This document shows, piece by piece, positions 61,822 to 64,000 of a stretch of DNA of 64,000 bases. Position 1 is the stretch's first letter. The number at the start of each line of letters is the position of its first letter. This DNA comes from Chroococcopsis sp964623815 (lineage in GTDB: Bacteria > Cyanobacteriota > Cyanobacteriia > Cyanobacteriales > Microcystaceae): NCBI GenBank assembly GCA_964623815.1, contig CAZUVR010000018.1:12308-76307 (forward strand), read 5' to 3'. The notes under the pieces are model-generated. The model did no database searches. It was not told the origin of the DNA and worked only from the letters and a program-made list of their open reading frames with translations. The position numbers were made by a program, and so were the translations under genes.

Positions 61822-63924
61822 TTATATTTTCTGACACCACATATTATACATACCGATAAAAGTATTCGGGTAAGCTTCCTCAAATTGATTCCAACAGTTT
61901 AGATCGTTGAGATAGAAATCATCAGGGAACATTTTTTGATAGTCGGACTTTGTTTGAGGACTCAGACTAGAGAATCCGAGGAATCGTAAACCAAACCGAG
62001 CGAGTAAATCTTGAATTTCGGGAATTGTAAAACAATGTTCGTTAACATGAAATATAAGATCTCGACAGTTACTGAGGCTATAAAAATCGTATTGACTGGT
62101 CATAAATCGGGCGAAAGATTGCTGAGAATCAATAATTTCTTGACGACAGCGTTTAATATCTTCAGCGGTATTTTGATAAGCGCGATCGGCGATAAACTGG
62201 CGTGTCTTCGTGATGAAGTATCTAGCCCTCGCGCTATAGAGGGCGATCGAGAGCAATCCTTCCGGAAGGAGCAAATCGACTAAAACCCGGACACCCTCAA
62301 TCGGATTATCAAGATGATGCAGAACTCCAGAAGAAAAAATCAAGGGAAATCGGCGGGATAAAGTTCCGAGGCCGAGAATATCCCCCTGTTTAAAACTAAT
62401 TTGCCCCACGTTTAATTCTTTCGCCATACGGGAGGCGTAAGCGAGGCTGGTTAAACTGAGATCGATCGCCAGAACATTTGCATTTTTCAGGTTAATAGCG
62501 GCGTAGATCGCTTCTGCCCCGGTTCCACAGCCAGCCGAAAGGATCTCTAAAGAAATATCAAGCCATTTTTCGGGGGGATTAAAGTACGGCAACGAGCTTT
62601 TTAAAAAAGTAGATAAGGGGGCCGCGGTTAGGGCGGAAATTCCCAGCCAACGGGGATAGGGATTCTCTTCGTACTGGCTTTGAACTGCAAGAGAAACTGT
62701 GTTTTCTATCGGGGTAATCCTTTCTATTTTTTGTTTTAAAGCCCGTTCCTCAAAATAGTTATTCACCTCTCGCTTCCAAAGAATGCAGGTTTCTCGTGAC
62801 CACGATTTTCGATCGAGCGCATCCAGTTTCACAATATTATTTAATTCATATAAAGGTTTATATAGAGCGAAAACTGCGAGGTTAATTTCGATATTTTCTA
62901 CATCGGAAGGCTCGGAAGTTTCTAAAATATCTTGTAAATTTGCTATGGCTTCTTTTTCCCAATCACTTTCAATGAAAATAAATTCGTTATTAAAACACTG
63001 AAGGGCTAAGCTACTGATAAAACTACAGGTAAATGATTGCCCATCTTCACAATCACCGGGTTCGATCGCCTCCAATAAAATTCGCTTTCTACACTCGGTT
63101 AAAATTCTTTCAAAGGTTAAATCGGCGATCAGCGTGTCTCGCAAAAGATGGGGTAATAGGGGATGGCGGCTTAGAGATAAATAAGTTTCACGGGGAGATT
63201 CCTCAATCGAAGCGGCTATCTCTTGAAAATTCGGATCGAGTTTCACTATACTTATCGTCGCCGTTGCTAGATTCTGTCGATTAACTCCAGGTGTTTCAAA
63301 GCATTGTAGAAGATAAGCAATTTTTCCATCGTCGGCTCGGTTAAAGTAAATGTTTCGTAAAATAATCGCCAACCAGATTCGATATTGTATGTTATCTGGT
63401 TCGATGGAGAGGGAGGTGAGGGCGTGAGTATAACCCTCCAGAAAATAGCCTGATTCTGATAAAGAGCGAGCTAAGCCATTATGCACCCTACCGGAGTTAG
63501 GATCTACACGAAGGGCTTCTTGATAATAAAAGATAGATTCGGTGAATTCTCCCCGATCGGTTAATAGCGTACCCAAATAATAATAAATCTCCGAAGATTG
63601 TTCTTGTTCGAGTAATTTTCGATAAATAATTTCTGCGGGGGAAAGATAGCCGCTCGATTGATAAGTTAGAGCCTCGCGGAGTAATACATCTCTTAATTCT
63701 CCCCACCAAATTTCCCAGTCTTCTAGAGTCGCCTCTAATAAAACCGAGAGCCAAAAATTCTCAGCGTCTTCTTCTTTTCCGTCCAGCAGAAGAGCTAATC
63801 CCAAATACCAATAATTTTCTCGTTCTTCGGGAAACTGTTCGATTGCTTGTTGATAGATGCCGATCGCCGATTCGTACCGTCCTTGACGGAAATACTGGTA
63901 GGCTCGATTTTGAAGTTCGTCCAT
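61822..63924 (-). CDS. TPR-repeat protein fused to class I methyltransferase
   Basis: 700 residues. Residues 1-230 hold TPR units (YQYFRQGRYESAIGIYQQAI, YYLGTLLTDRGEFTESIFYY), residues 230-420 are helical and unassigned, and residues about 430-600 form a SAM-dependent methyltransferase with motif I LSAGCGTGAEAIYAA, ALDLS-type acidic motif (LAIDLSLTSL) and IFSSGVLHHLDNP. TPR-methyltransferases often modify other proteins or glycans. The segment YEENPYPRW just before the methyltransferase recurs in that group. Confidence 0.88.
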   Translation of the reverse strand: MDELQNRAYQYFRQGRYESAIGIYQQAIEQFPEERENYWYLGLALLLDGKEEDAENFWLSVLLEATLEDWEIWWGELRDVLLREALTYQSSGYLSPAEIIYRKLLEQEQSSEIYYYLGTLLTDRGEFTESIFYYQEALRVDPNSGRVHNGLARSLSESGYFLEGYTHALTSLSIEPDNIQYRIWLAIILRNIYFNRADDGKIAYLLQCFETPGVNRQNLATATISIVKLDPNFQEIAASIEESPRETYLSLSRHPLLPHLLRDTLIADLTFERILTECRKRILLEAIEPGDCEDGQSFTCSFISSLALQCFNNEFIFIESDWEKEAIANLQDILETSEPSDVENIEINLAVFALYKPLYELNNIVKLDALDRKSWSRETCILWKREVNNYFEERALKQKIERITPIENTVSLAVQSQYEENPYPRWLGISALTAAPLSTFLKSSLPYFNPPEKWLDISLEILSAGCGTGAEAIYAAINLKNANVLAIDLSLTSLAYASRMAKELNVGQISFKQGDILGLGTLSRRFPLIFSSGVLHHLDNPIEGVRVLVDLLLPEGLLSIALYSARARYFITKTRQFIADRAYQNTAEDIKRCRQEIIDSQQSFARFMTSQYDFYSLSNCRDLIFHVNEHCFTIPEIQDLLARFGLRFLGFSSLSPQTKSDYQKMFPDDFYLNDLNCWNQFEEAYPNTFIGMYNMWCQKI

Positions 63925-64000
63925 CGCGCTCTAAGAGAAATTTTTGCCTATAGCTATCTTTCAGTTTACTATTGCTGTTCTCTTTACGCCCTGGATGATT

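Noticed and set aside
1..64000. Mobile elements, rRNA, tmRNA or a replication origin
   Set aside because: No transposase or integrase motifs, no rRNA-like sequence and no DnaA-box cluster were recognised, although rpmH-rnpA lies near oriC in some bacteria.

Overview
The window is cyanobacterial chromosome. The signs are genes found almost only in that phylum (btpA, the AAA protein Ycf46, pxcA, hoxU-hoxY of the bidirectional hydrogenase, nrtABCD, DUF760, DUF3143 and DUF3370 proteins, a DnaK with a long charged tail next to a DnaJ) and frequent copies of the HIP1 octamer GCGATCGC (for example 3238, 3542, 7014, 8997, 19937, 26967). Genus cannot be fixed from the sequence alone. Gene density is high on both strands. 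I see no transposase, integrase, phage gene or CRISPR array, so this is mostly core genome with a few accessory genes.

Layout. 1-9.9 kb: a DEAD-box helicase fragment, rimO, btpA, an AAA-like signalling ATPase whose stop abuts tRNA-Arg(CCG), a pentapeptide protein, a glycosyltransferase, a small protein plus beta-propeller lipoprotein pair, a secreted leucine-rich-repeat protein, and nadC. 10-15 kb: a PHP phosphoesterase and nagA tail to tail, then a 941-residue RTX-type calcium-binding protein. 15-20.3 kb: a signalling cluster (heme-type hybrid sensor kinase, divergent from a receiver-kinase plus NarL-type regulator) and chrA. 20.3-29.3 kb: a GHL10 glycosidase, an SDR lacking its catalytic tyrosine, htpG, hoxU-hoxY without hoxH, a small membrane protein behind a dyad-rich promoter, and a thymidylate-kinase/flavoprotein pair. 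29.3-34.5 kb: rpmH, rnpA, PH-domain protein, yidC, jag, yceD, ycf46 and an SH3 lipoprotein-like gene, in one direction: ribosome, RNase P and membrane-insertion functions. 34.6-38.7 kb: small membrane ORFs, a conserved hypothetical protein, a short OvoA-like sulfoxide synthase and psiE. 38.8-44.8 kb: nrtABCD nitrate transporter with a 635-bp upstream region. 44.8-56.5 kb: DUF3370, DUF2993, homoserine dehydrogenase, an M23 peptidase, an Hsp70-like/DUF4230 pair divergent from dnaK-dnaJ, then a J-protein/DUF3143/RNase H string. 56.6-64 kb: inositol-phosphatase family, scpB, DUF760, a 31-residue membrane ORF with its own terminator, pxcA, a DCC protein, a phosphodiester glycosidase and a TPR-methyltransferase.

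Recurring structure outside genes: short low-complexity inverted repeats built from GGGAGT/GGGAAT-like units sit between genes (around 11872, 25191, 34480, 44592, 60180), and two copies (20961, 27262) lie inside the 3' ends of coding regions, where they appear to supply new C-termini. Several convergent gene pairs are separated by perfect hairpins (23033, 36858, 54682, 56620). All product names come from reading motifs in the translated sequence; no database search was run.
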